Assembly (NCBI GenBank): GCA_965249965.1
Contig: OZ252262.1
Location: 1,860,001 to 1,924,000 of the forward strand
DNA: 64,000 bases
Origin: HXMU1420-13 sp965249965
Lineage (GTDB): Bacteria; Bacteroidota; Rhodothermia; Balneolales; Balneolaceae
Direction of reading: 5' to 3'
Shown: in pieces, positions 52,276-60,141 of the stretch
Position numbering within the stretch: the first letter of the stretch is position 1
Layout of the letters: each line of letters begins with the position of its first letter
Translations under genes and position numbers: made by a program
Notes under the pieces: generated by a model
Databases searched by the model: none
The model's input: the letters and a program-made list of their open reading frames with translations, nothing else
Told to the model about the DNA's origin: nothing

Positions 52276-53748
52276 TTATGGCTGAATAATTGATTTACTT
52301 TTATTTGATCGAACCATCGTTACAATAAAAAACAGTAGGAATCCAATACACAGGTATACAAAACTATCTTGAATAACTGAGTATAATGTAATGACACCTT
52401 TTGCGGGTAGTTGAGCATACATGATTTTATCATTACCGTCAAAACTGCTTATTTGTGAAACCATTTCACCGTATGGTGTAATTGCTGCGGATAATCCAAA
52501 ACGCGTTGAACGAAGAACCGAGTGACCTTGCTCAATTGCTCTAAAGGCTGCCATTTCTGTATGAACAGGGTCAATGCCTCTCCAATCACTTGACGGAAGA
52601 ATAACCATATCTGCTCCTAATTCACCAAACCCTTTTGCCAGATATGGAAAATCATAATCATAGCAAATTGCAGCTCCGACTTTTGTGCCTGTTATGTCAG
52701 TCACTTCTAAAGGCGATGTTCCCTGCACAGCTGGTTCTCCAGGTACAGGTTCATGCTTGAGGTATGTATGCGTAATGTTTCCTAATGAATCGATAAACTG
52801 GTACTTGTTCTCATACCTCAATGGAGATTGTGAAATGGGTGAAACATATGAAGCTATCAAAGTGATATTGAGTTCAGCTGCTAGTTCTGTGATGGAGTTA
52901 ATCCATTCCACCTCATCTTCAGGCATTATAAATATAGCTGCCTCGGTCCATGTTATTATTTTAGCACCACCGTCTGCTGCAGTTTTGGTTCGTTTAAATA
53001 ATGCCGTTTTAGTCTGCTCAGTTATTTCCTTTGTTGGTAATGGTAATCCACTTGCTTCCGAATCTGTTCCAACTGCTGCAACAGTTACAGTATCGATACC
53101 TCTGGCTTTGCTCGTGTCGTACCGGATGGAGCCAAAAACAATTAGAAGGAACAGCATAATTAACGGGAGCTGAAATGTTGGGAAAGAGATTTTTCTTTTA
53201 ATTATGATACTGGCAATTGAGACATTAACCCAATAGATCAAAAAGCTTAAACCGGCCATTCCAAACAGGGATACTGTTTGAATAAGAGATACATTATCGT
53301 GCATGGTATATGCTGCTACTCCCCAACTGGCAAGAGGTGTAAAGGTGTACTGAATCCATTCCATGATGACCATGATGACAGGAAATAGAAAAAGGGCATA
53401 TTTTTTATTTTTAAATGTACTCCAGATCAAGTATCCCGGCAGGTGAAATAAACTAATTGGAATAGAGTAGAGGAAGACCAGCGCCATTGGAATTGGTTCG
53501 CTGATAATCTTCGTTACAACAAAGGACCAAGCCAAAACCAAAGCGAGAAAAAAGGTTAATCTTGACTTCCAACCTCGTGTTAGACTTAGATAAATTAAAA
53601 ATGGAACACTTGAAACCCAAGCCATGACTTCAATACTAAAGGTCATGTGAGTTAGGGCCATGGTAACTACTCCAATTGCGAGATACCAAAGTGGATTAAT
53701 GTTCTCTATATATAATCTTTGTGCGGGGGTACTTGAAAAGTTCATCAT
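52276..53748 (-). CDS. Apolipoprotein N-acyltransferase-like membrane protein
   Basis: 490 aa. The N-terminal ~190 residues hold about six transmembrane helices, and one more lies near the C terminus (residues 463-482). Between them is a nitrilase-type domain with the full triad: Glu in ITWTEAAIF, Lys in YLKHEPVPGEP, and Cys in AAICYDYDFP. The overall plan equals Lnt, which adds the third acyl chain to lipoproteins, but sequences around the active site differ from the standard enzyme and the protein is shorter. It may be a second, specialised Lnt or a related amide-forming enzyme. A Crp/Fnr-type regulator gene lies 79 bases upstream, with a palindrome between the two. Confidence 0.82.
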   Translation of the reverse strand: MMNFSSTPAQRLYIENINPLWYLAIGVVTMALTHMTFSIEVMAWVSSVPFLIYLSLTRGWKSRLTFFLALVLAWSFVVTKIISEPIPMALVFLYSIPISLFHLPGYLIWSTFKNKKYALFLFPVIMVIMEWIQYTFTPLASWGVAAYTMHDNVSLIQTVSLFGMAGLSFLIYWVNVSIASIIIKRKISFPTFQLPLIMLFLLIVFGSIRYDTSKARGIDTVTVAAVGTDSEASGLPLPTKEITEQTKTALFKRTKTAADGGAKIITWTEAAIFIMPEDEVEWINSITELAAELNITLIASYVSPISQSPLRYENKYQFIDSLGNITHTYLKHEPVPGEPAVQGTSPLEVTDITGTKVGAAICYDYDFPYLAKGFGELGADMVILPSSDWRGIDPVHTEMAAFRAIEQGHSVLRSTRFGLSAAITPYGEMVSQISSFDGNDKIMYAQLPAKGVITLYSVIQDSFVYLCIGFLLFFIVTMVRSNKSKSIIQP

Positions 53749-53802
53749 CTTTCTTTGTTTTTAAGTTGAAAACAAAGGTTGATGATTTTGATTTTGAATC
53801 CA

Positions 53803-53816
53803 TTAACATTTGTTAA
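53803..53816. promoter_or_regulatory. Palindrome TTAACA-TT-TGTTAA, possible Crp/Fnr-type operator
   Basis: Perfect 6-2-6 palindrome in the 79 bases between the crp-like stop and the Lnt-like start (leftward). A symmetric 14-16-base site is what a Crp/Fnr-family dimer would read, and the divergent position fits control of the Lnt-like gene. It may be coincidental. Confidence 0.4.
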
Positions 53817-53827
53817 AGGATGACTTT

Positions 53828-54418
53828 TTACTTTATGAGTTCTTTACGGAGTCTGCTGAGGGAAATGTTTGTAATTCCCAAATAGGAAGCAATGTCAACA
53901 TGTGAGATTAGATTTTCCAGAAAGTGATATTTTTCTCTAAAAAGAATGAGCCTTTCTTTAGCGTTGAGCGAAGCGAGGCCAATTTCTTTTTCAACTTTTG
54001 CAATGAGTTCATTTTGCAAAACCATATTTCCAAACTCGCGTATGTCGATGTGTTTTATCATGAGCTGCTCAAACTTATCAGCGTCTAAACTTGCTACAGT
54101 AAGCTTTGAAAGCGCTTGAAAGTTGAGGTGAGATATTTGGTTAGCTGTTCTGGTTTTATTAGGAGAGAGGACGCCGCCTTCAAGGAAATAAGATATTGTA
54201 ACTTCCTCACCTTCCGGACTTAGCAAAAAACTTCGGCAGATGCCTTCATAAACAAAGTATTCCTTGTTGTTTTTTTTCCCTCGATCAATAAACACATCTC
54301 CTTTTTCATAAACTTCAACTTGAATCAAGTCACTCATCAGATCTAATGATCCCTCAGATAAAGGTGATACCTTATTGACTATGGGGCTTGTTCGTTCTTT
54401 GATCTGTTCGAAATTCAT
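53828..54418 (-). CDS. Crp/Fnr-family transcriptional regulator
   Basis: 196 aa from ATG 54418 (MNFEQIKERTSP); an upstream ATG at 54454 adds a Cys-rich, unlikely leader. The N-terminal cyclic-nucleotide-binding-fold domain is recognisable (VEVYEKGDVFIDRGK, EGEEVTISYFLEGG). The C-terminal HTH is shortened: HVDIASYLGITNISLSRLRKEL. The ligand is unknown. Its two N-terminal segments lack the four-Cys motif of FNR, so it is not an oxygen sensor of that type. Leftward, and directly upstream of the Lnt-like gene that it may control. Confidence 0.85.
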   Translation of the reverse strand: MNFEQIKERTSPIVNKVSPLSEGSLDLMSDLIQVEVYEKGDVFIDRGKKNNKEYFVYEGICRSFLLSPEGEEVTISYFLEGGVLSPNKTRTANQISHLNFQALSKLTVASLDADKFEQLMIKHIDIREFGNMVLQNELIAKVEKEIGLASLNAKERLILFREKYHFLENLISHVDIASYLGITNISLSRLRKELIK

Positions 54419-54440
54419 GCGCTTCTTTTGTGTGCTACAA

Positions 54441-54506
54441 CATATGAATAACACGCACTCAGTTCCTGTTATCCCTATTTCATCTTTAAGTTATATGGTT
54501 GTTATC
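54441..54506. repeat. Repeat element copy A (imperfect stem-loop)
   Basis: About 66 bases ~85% identical to copy B at 54670-54735. The common core is GAATAACACGCACT, then TATTTCATCTTTAAGTT and TATGGTTGTTAT. Arms 54442-54453 and 54467-54478 pair 10/12 around a 13-base loop. It sits in the region upstream of the crp-like gene. Downstream of it, ~54513-54566 resembles 58728-58784. Nothing else is seen in the 54.5-54.6 kb interval except the relic below. Confidence 0.7.
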
Positions 54507-54592
54507 CCATTAAATACTTGGAATATCATGAAGAAAAGTGATTTGCTACTAAAGCACAAACATTACCTTAGGGTCAAAAATTGTTCGAAGTG

Positions 54593-54669
54593 AAGCTGGA
54601 ATTGGAAGATGCATTGAGGTAGGGGATTAGGGAACAGTAATCAGTTTGGCGGTGTACAGTTTTCGGTGT
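54593..54669 (+). pseudogene. Relic of the dapD 3' end and its downstream flank
   Basis: Bases 54593-54622 encode K-L-E-L-E-D-A-L-R-stop, matching the DapD C terminus (L-E-L-E-D-A-L-R-stop) with synonymous third-base changes. The similarity to 52045-52118 then runs on for about 45 non-coding bases (roughly 75% overall). It therefore derives from a divergent dapD copy and not from convergence. Same orientation as dapD. Confidence 0.75.
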
Positions 54670-54735
54670 CATAAGAATAACACGCACTGTGTTCATGTTA
54701 TTCTTATTTCATCTTTAAGTTTTATGGTTGTTATT
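54670..54735. repeat. Repeat element copy B (perfect stem-loop)
   Basis: Second copy of the element at 54441-54506. Here the arms ATAAGAATAACA (54671-54682) and TGTTATTCTTAT (54696-54707) pair perfectly over 12 bp around a 13-base loop. It abuts the dapD relic directly. The conserved tail TTCATCTTTAAGTT and TATGGTTGTTAT is shared with copy A. Confidence 0.72.
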
Positions 54736-54743
54736 CACTTATA

Positions 54744-54783
54744 GTCTGACAAATCAAGAATTGGTAATCCTGATTTGTCAGAC
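54744..54783 (-). terminator. Long hairpin after the outer-membrane-like gene
   Basis: GTCTGACAAATCA and TGATTTGTCAGAC form perfect 13-bp arms with a 14-base loop, 6 bases beyond the stop of the gene at 54790. No T-run follows, so it may protect mRNA 3' ends rather than terminate transcription. Confidence 0.5.
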
Positions 54784-54789
54784 AATAGC

Positions 54790-55437
54790 CTAAAAATTTA
54801 TACCTAAGTAAAGGTTCGGCTCAAAAAGAAAGACGTTGCCATATTTGTCATCAAACTCCTTAAAACCTTCAGGAGCATTATTATCAAACATCCACTGGTT
54901 GATATGTACCTGAGGTTCTATAAAAAATCTTTTCTTCTTACCAATTGTAAAATGGTAGCCCAAGTGATAGGAGTTATAAAGTTTAAATCCATTTTTAATT
55001 TTATTACCGTCTAAATCGGTATAGGTTTGAATTTGCGGTAGCACTTCAATAGAACCAAAAAGCCCTTTCCAAAGCATGCGTTGGTATGAGATGCCAATTC
55101 CTGTTTCCCTTAAATATCCATCGTAATATTCAGTTCCAGAATCTATCTTATCCACAACACCATCCCACCAGGTTATGCCCATGGGTTGAAATAATCGCCA
55201 TGTAGCGAACTTCACACCTATGATGTTCTTATCATCCAGATTGCGTTTTACATGCAACTCAACCATTTGAATACTTGTTCGTTTGCCATAACCATAGATA
55301 ATTTCATCTGGAACTATATAAGGGATACTTACCCGCCACTTATAGGCTACTTCATCTTCTTTATCCGCTGGTGGGTTATTTTGTGCAAAAGCACTAAGTG
55401 TGCAAAAAAGTAAAAGAATTGTTAATAGACTTTTCAT
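54790..55437 (-). CDS. Secreted outer-membrane-protein-like hypothetical
   Basis: 215 aa with a Sec signal peptide (MKSLLTILLLFCTLSAFAQ). The rest has amphipathic strands with aromatic girdles (WRVSIPYIVPDEIIYGYG, GLFGSIEVLPQIQTY, YNSYHLGYHFTIGKK, FIEPQVHINQWMF) and ends YLGINF, with a C-terminal aromatic as in many barrel proteins. No named family. It lies upstream-adjacent to a repeat-rich spacer, and a TolB-TPR-AraC regulator lies 180 bases above it on the same strand. Confidence 0.7.
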   Translation of the reverse strand: MKSLLTILLLFCTLSAFAQNNPPADKEDEVAYKWRVSIPYIVPDEIIYGYGKRTSIQMVELHVKRNLDDKNIIGVKFATWRLFQPMGITWWDGVVDKIDSGTEYYDGYLRETGIGISYQRMLWKGLFGSIEVLPQIQTYTDLDGNKIKNGFKLYNSYHLGYHFTIGKKKRFFIEPQVHINQWMFDNNAPEGFKEFDDKYGNVFLFEPNLYLGINF

Positions 55438-55617
55438 GATAATAATTTTTTAAAATTCCGATTTCACAAAGCATTTCCCTGTATTGTTAAATCATCACCC
55501 GATGATTATTCTGCTTTATCGAATGGTTAATGCAAAGATGGGGTAAAAAGGAAGGTGGATCGTCCTGAAATGTAATTACGGACTTTATAGTGAGATTTAG
55601 GACTTTTTAAAACAGCC

Positions 55618-57462
55618 TTAAATTTGATTAGACCTCAACCAAGCTTTCGGTGTCATTCCTTCCATTTTTTTGAAGAATGCATTGAATACCGATTTTGAAC
55701 TAAAGCCGCTTTCATAACTTAGTGCCAAAAGGGTAAGGTGGTTATTGGCAGGGTTTAGGGCATTCTTCTTGAAGTTCTCCAATCGAAAACTATTGATGTA
55801 TTCATTGAAGTTCTGGCCAATGCGTTCATTCAGTAACCAGGAAAGCTTGTTACTGCTAATATTCAAGTTTGTGGCTACTTCTCGTAATGATATAGATGGG
55901 TTTAGAAACCACTTTTCTTCCGTCATTCCAATTCCAATAATTTCTAAAACCTTGTCGATTTCAGCATCAGACATCAACGCCTTAGGAGGGTCAATTTGTA
56001 GTTGTATTTCGGGATCAGTTGGTAATAGTTCTGCACGGAAAGCGGCTTGAAGTAAATCCTGAAACCTCTGATACTGGTGTAATGGTTTTAGCAGAGGAAT
56101 ATTCATAAAGTTTATGATTTGGCCGGTACGCATCTTGATATTTTCTTCCAAAAAGTCCAGTGCCATTTCGTGTTTGTCCAAATGGACCAATAAAAAAAGT
56201 TGCCAGGGAAAGAGTGCGGTCCCAATATCTTCTTTTATCATTATGCTAACCCTGCTGATATCAATATCAATCTCTTCTTCAGGATTGACCAACTTGTACA
56301 AAACTCGGCATTCTTCTGGTCTCTCTGCCAAAGGGGTTTGAGCTAAGAAGTCATTCAGTTTTTCGTAATCTTTCGAAAGAATTAGGCAAAGTTGTTTTAA
56401 TGCGATGGAATGTGTGAAATCTGGATTGATTTTCAAGGAGGTCTCTATACATTCTAACGCTTTCTGGTAGTCCTCGCTTAAATAATGAATATTTGCTTTG
56501 GTAAAATAATGATTCGGAGACAAAGGGTTTATTTTCAAAATATTATCAGCATGCCAGAGTGCTTTATCGAAATAACCTATCGCTGTATACAATTCGCATA
56601 ATCCTTCTTCTGCTTCCGTATAGGATGGATTAAGTTCTATGGCTTTTTGAAAATATTTATGCCCATTGATAAAATCCCAATGCCCCCAAAATGATAATGT
56701 CGCTTTACTAAAATATCCTAAATAGGATTTTTCATCCAGATTAAAACCTTTGCTGAGATTCTCTTCAGACAAGTGTAATAAGTCTTTATTATTTCCCCAG
56801 GACCCAAACATGGCATAACTATACGCCAATCCAAAGTAAGGCAAAACAAATGAGGGGTCGATCTTTACACACTGTTCATAGAGACCTATTGCATTTACGA
56901 TTCCTTCTCCATCCCACATTAAATGTTGATAGCGACCTTTAAGATAAAGGTTGTAAGCCTCCACATTTTGTGTAGGCTCTTTAATTAGGTGTTCCTGAAT
57001 ATCGAGGTGCCCAAAATTTTCCCTGATCTGCTCAGCAATATGTAAGCTTACTTCATCTTGTAATGCAAATATGTCCTCCAAATCCCGATCGAAATTCTTT
57101 GACCAGAAGTGAGTACCGTCATCCGTGCTCACTAACTGCACAGTAATGCGAAGCCTGTTTTTGGCTTTCCGGACGCTCCCCTCTAAAACAGTACTTACTC
57201 CTAATTGATCACCAATTAGTCGTACATCAATATTTTTATTCTTAAATGCAAAAGAGGATGTGCGGGCAATCACCTTCAAGCCCTTTACGGTGGTTAGGGC
57301 GTTGATTATTTCTTCCGTAATGCCATCGCTGAAGTACTCATTCTCAGGGTCGGCACTCATATTAACAAAAGGGAGAACCACTATGGATTTGTTCGATGAT
57401 GACATGGGAAGAAGGTTGCTCATTTTCTGAAATACTTTATCAAAGCTTCTATTAACCGACAT
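55618..57462 (-). CDS. TolB-like/TPR/AraC-type composite transcription regulator
   Basis: 614 aa, no signal peptide. An adenylate-cyclase-associated TolB-like domain at the start (about 25-150: IVVLPFVNMSADPENEYFSDG) is followed by at least four TPRs (about 165-380: YEQCVKIDPSFVLPYFGLAY, FQKAIELNPSYTEAEEGL). The C-terminal AraC-type HTH is at about 510-612 (SLREVATNLNISSNKLSWLL and the second helix pair YESGFSSKSVFNAFFKKMEG). Proteins of this plan are frequent in Bacteroidota-type bacteria and may respond to protein-protein cues, but the ligand is unknown. It has a good AraC signature at the end and should regulate genes nearby or the outer-membrane-like gene. Confidence 0.88.
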   Translation of the reverse strand: MSVNRSFDKVFQKMSNLLPMSSSNKSIVVLPFVNMSADPENEYFSDGITEEIINALTTVKGLKVIARTSSFAFKNKNIDVRLIGDQLGVSTVLEGSVRKAKNRLRITVQLVSTDDGTHFWSKNFDRDLEDIFALQDEVSLHIAEQIRENFGHLDIQEHLIKEPTQNVEAYNLYLKGRYQHLMWDGEGIVNAIGLYEQCVKIDPSFVLPYFGLAYSYAMFGSWGNNKDLLHLSEENLSKGFNLDEKSYLGYFSKATLSFWGHWDFINGHKYFQKAIELNPSYTEAEEGLCELYTAIGYFDKALWHADNILKINPLSPNHYFTKANIHYLSEDYQKALECIETSLKINPDFTHSIALKQLCLILSKDYEKLNDFLAQTPLAERPEECRVLYKLVNPEEEIDIDISRVSIMIKEDIGTALFPWQLFLLVHLDKHEMALDFLEENIKMRTGQIINFMNIPLLKPLHQYQRFQDLLQAAFRAELLPTDPEIQLQIDPPKALMSDAEIDKVLEIIGIGMTEEKWFLNPSISLREVATNLNISSNKLSWLLNERIGQNFNEYINSFRLENFKKNALNPANNHLTLLALSYESGFSSKSVFNAFFKKMEGMTPKAWLRSNQI

Positions 57463-57636
57463 TCAATTCATAATTAATCTAGCGGTAAAGTGAATAAAAA
57501 GGAATTAATAAGAGTGAATGAGGTACAATAACCTAATGTTACAACATGAAAACTTGGTTGCTTCTCTGGAATTAGAATATAACACATGGAAAAAGTGAGA
57601 GGCCTAATGCGGCACTAGGTTTTGAAGTAATCCGTT

Positions 57637-58212
57637 TTACCTAAACTGCTTTGGCTTCATATTTTGACTGGCACTCTTTACGATTTCAAATATTCTTTTT
57701 TGTCTGGTTTCAACTCTTTTAGCAGAAATCACCCAGTATAACATCCTCTTTTTGACAGAGGGACTTAAACTTTCAAAGAATTCCTTAGAACCTTTATGAT
57801 TTTCAAATTCATCTTTTAAGTCTTCTGGAATAATAAGGTCCTCAACATGGTCTAAGGTTGTCCAAGAACCATTTTCTTTAGCGATTTCAATACTTTTGAA
57901 ACCTTCGTCTTCCATAAGCCCTTGTTCAATTAAAGCTTCCACTTTTTCTTTATTTATTTTTGACCAATTACTCTTTGCTTTTCTTTTGCAGAAATATTGT
58001 TTGTACCTCTCACTATCTATTGTCTTTTTTAAACTATCAATCCAACCAAAGCATAGAGCCTCATCAACTGATTCACTCCAACTCAGGTTAAAGTTTGGGG
58101 ATTTCTTTTTATAAAAAATGAGCCAGACTGCATCCTTCTTTTTGTGGTTCAAATCGAGCCAATTTCTCCAGTCCAGTCTGTCAAGTGGACAAAAGTCTTC
58201 TACTTGTTTCAT
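57637..58212 (-). CDS. YdeI/OmpD-associated family protein
   Basis: 191 aa, soluble. W-x-x-W and WLIFYKKKS near the N terminus, then SWSESVDEALCFGWIDSLKK, are typical of the YdeI/OmdA family. C-terminal lysine-rich helix KRMLYWVISAKRVETRQKR also fits. YdeI is linked to antimicrobial peptide and envelope stress in enterics; no enzymatic role is established. It is isolated on the minus strand in the repeat-rich patch. Confidence 0.85.
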   Translation of the reverse strand: MKQVEDFCPLDRLDWRNWLDLNHKKKDAVWLIFYKKKSPNFNLSWSESVDEALCFGWIDSLKKTIDSERYKQYFCKRKAKSNWSKINKEKVEALIEQGLMEDEGFKSIEIAKENGSWTTLDHVEDLIIPEDLKDEFENHKGSKEFFESLSPSVKKRMLYWVISAKRVETRQKRIFEIVKSASQNMKPKQFR

Positions 58213-58313
58213 GATTTAATTAAGCCAAAAAATGATTATCAGAATTCGATTACAATATTTCAACGAATGCTGCACTATCTAACAAATCCTTCATTATTAA
58301 GATATAGCGATGT

Positions 58314-58688
58314 CTAATCAATAATTCGATCAAAGGTATTGTAAATAAACCTTGTAGATAACGAGTCCTGAACAATTTCGTATGACAAATTTGTGAATTC
58401 CGCTCCTCGGCGTCCAACGCCTTTTTTCTCTCTTAATCGTTCAAGTATTTCCCAGTGATTCATTGTTAAATGAAGTACCGCACATAAACTGTCACCTTGA
58501 ACGTAGAAGTACAGAGATTCAATTCCTTCTTTGTCATCATATTTTTGAAGCCAATATCTCAGTTCGGATTCATCAACCTGTACTAACTGCTGCGCTAACT
58601 CTTCTTTATAGATTTTTGAGTTGGGTTCGTTAGTATCAAATATTGGATTTTCATTAGTGCACTCGGGGCGGTCGCAGGAAATGGATGT
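58314..58688 (-). pseudogene. Lipoprotein gene that has lost its 5' end (start and signal peptide)
   Basis: The frame between an in-frame TAA (minus strand, 58689-58691) and TAG (58314-58316) is open for 124 codons, yet has no ATG, GTG or TTG early. It begins SISCDRPECTNENPIFDTN, a likely lipobox Cys, and continues with KYDDKEGIESLYFYVQGDSL and RRGAEFTNLSYEIVQDSL, ending FDRIID. The polar, structured sequence looks like a real mature lipoprotein. Its signal peptide is missing exactly where the repeat-like DNA at 58696 begins. The first Met in frame is about 46 codons from the end, too late to make the domain. It is therefore most likely inactive. Confidence 0.6.
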
Positions 58689-58695
58689 TTATGCT

Positions 58696-58785
58696 CAACA
58701 ATTGGGGTTAGGTAATTGTTGCTATGTTACTTGAATATGAATTACGAAGAAAAATGATTTACGGCTAAAGCATAAACATCAAACT
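58696..58785. repeat. Repeat-like segment related to 54.5 kb, with a short hairpin
   Basis: CAACAATT (58696-58703) and AATTGTTG (58714-58721) form an 8-bp inverted repeat around GGGGTTAGGT. The following 58728-58784 resembles 54513-54563 (ACTTG-AATAT, GAAGAAAA-TGATTT, CTAAAGCA-AAACAT). It lies between the truncated lipoprotein gene and the VOC gene. Confidence 0.45.
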
Positions 58786-58873
58786 AACTACATCAAACTG
58801 CTGAAAAAATCTGCGATAAGATGTAGCCAACCGTTTTTTTATAAGGCCTAATAAATCTAAGGTTGATGTTATT

Positions 58874-59230
58874 TTAAATGGATTCACCAAAAGTTAACAG
58901 ATTGCTGTCCGGGTCGAGCAGCGAAAATTCTTTTTGTCCCCAGGGCTTGATTTCCAGTCTTCCATTTGGATGAATTCTAGTCTGATTCTCTAAAAGTGAT
59001 TGGTAAAATTGGTCGATATTGTCTGTTCGAATATAGACCTGACCATAATTTTCCTTTGGTTCAAGTGCTTTAAATTCAAAAAAATGAAGTTGAATGCTGT
59101 CTTTTTGCATCATCAAATAACCGTCGTAATCAGCGCTTCCAAATACTTTAAATCCCAATTGATTCATATAATAATCTCGGGTGATATTCTTATCTCTCAT
59201 CGGTAATTTCGGATGAATTTCAGTTAGCAT
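58874..59230 (-). CDS. Bleomycin-resistance-like VOC family protein
   Basis: 118 aa. Opening LTEIHPKLPMRDKNITRDYY with MNQLGFKVFG, and the C-terminal PWGQKEFSLLDPDSNLLTFGES, are the pattern of the small bleomycin-resistance-type VOC proteins, which act as dimers that bind a drug or substrate. The expected metal ligands are not evident, which fits a binding protein. Cytosolic. It is in the same direction as the inositol-phosphatase-family gene, with 90 bases between. Confidence 0.87.
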   Translation of the reverse strand: MLTEIHPKLPMRDKNITRDYYMNQLGFKVFGSADYDGYLMMQKDSIQLHFFEFKALEPKENYGQVYIRTDNIDQFYQSLLENQTRIHPNGRLEIKPWGQKEFSLLDPDSNLLTFGESI

Positions 59231-59320
59231 AATGGATGAGATGTATTAAAAGCTGTGTCGAATTTGTTGAGCAACGGCATATATTTTTCTGATATTCTTA
59301 ACATAGTAATATTCAGTTCT

Positions 59321-60139
59321 TTAAAAATTCGAATAAAATATCCCCTCATGATTCATAAACGTACCATCTTTCTTGTTAAGATCTAATTTTCCGCCTTCAA
59401 AATTTGTTACAGGCAATCCCAATTCCTGAAAGATGCATGCTGTCGATGCAAAGTCCCAAATACTTCCACCGCCAGTTTCCTTTTTGGGATATTTGATCAT
59501 ACAAGCCGGACCATTTTCCAATATTCGAATACCATTCATTACAGAAGCCCAACCGGATAGTTCTCTGAATTCCTTCAATCCCAATTCATCAACTTGTTTT
59601 TGCAGAAGAGCTTCCAATTGAGCTAGACGAGGAGTGTCTTTCAATTTTTTGTCTGTTACGTACGATAAATAGTCATTTGAATTCTGGATTTCCCAGGGAG
59701 AACCATTTTTATAGACTCCATGACCTTTTGTTGCCTGATACAAAGTATCTGTGTTTGGATCGTAAACTATACCGATATACGGAGTCCCATCTTTTGCAAT
59801 TAAAGCGATTGAAACAGAGAACCCAGGCTCTTTATTGATAAAATTCAGAGTACCATCAATAGGATCAATGCACCAGAAGTAATCTTTTTCGAATCGACTC
59901 CCATCGTCTTCAGTTTCTTCAGTTAAAAGGGCCAGATCAAACTCTTTACAGGTAGGAAGTAAGTGAGACAGAATTTCATCTTCCGCTTCTTTATCAACTT
60001 TAGTGACGACTTGAGAGGCATAATTTGTACCGCCTTCCTTGGTCTCTACTTCAACTTCATTATGCATGTATTCTTGAATGACATCACCGGCAGATCGAGC
60101 TGCTTTTATTGCAATATCAGTTAAATAAACTAAATCCAT
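59321..60139 (-). CDS. Inositol-monophosphatase-family phosphatase
   Basis: 272 aa. The two hallmark motifs are WCIDPIDGTLNFI (metal site) and GSIWDFASTACIFQELG near the C terminus, with TEETEDDG earlier. Li+-sensitive, Mg2+-dependent fold shared by inositol-1-phosphatase, CysQ (PAP phosphatase) and fructose-1,6-bisphosphatases. The long insertion between residues 170 and 205 is unusual for SuhB, and substrate remains open. It starts 2 bases after the kinase-like gene stop, so the two are likely one operon. Confidence 0.87.
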   Translation of the reverse strand: MDLVYLTDIAIKAARSAGDVIQEYMHNEVEVETKEGGTNYASQVVTKVDKEAEDEILSHLLPTCKEFDLALLTEETEDDGSRFEKDYFWCIDPIDGTLNFINKEPGFSVSIALIAKDGTPYIGIVYDPNTDTLYQATKGHGVYKNGSPWEIQNSNDYLSYVTDKKLKDTPRLAQLEALLQKQVDELGLKEFRELSGWASVMNGIRILENGPACMIKYPKKETGGGSIWDFASTACIFQELGLPVTNFEGGKLDLNKKDGTFMNHEGIFYSNF

Positions 60140-60141
60140 TT

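Noticed and set aside
54375..54593. 72-codon open frame running through the repeat copy A
   Set aside because: It spans the crp-like start on the other strand and the repeat, with no coding-like composition.
52100..58790. Integron attC sites (GTTAGGT-like and GCTAAC-like words near 52.1, 57.5 and 58.7 kb)
   Set aside because: No pairing cores in the correct order and spacing were found, and no integrase gene is in the window. Kept only as part of the mosaic-region idea.
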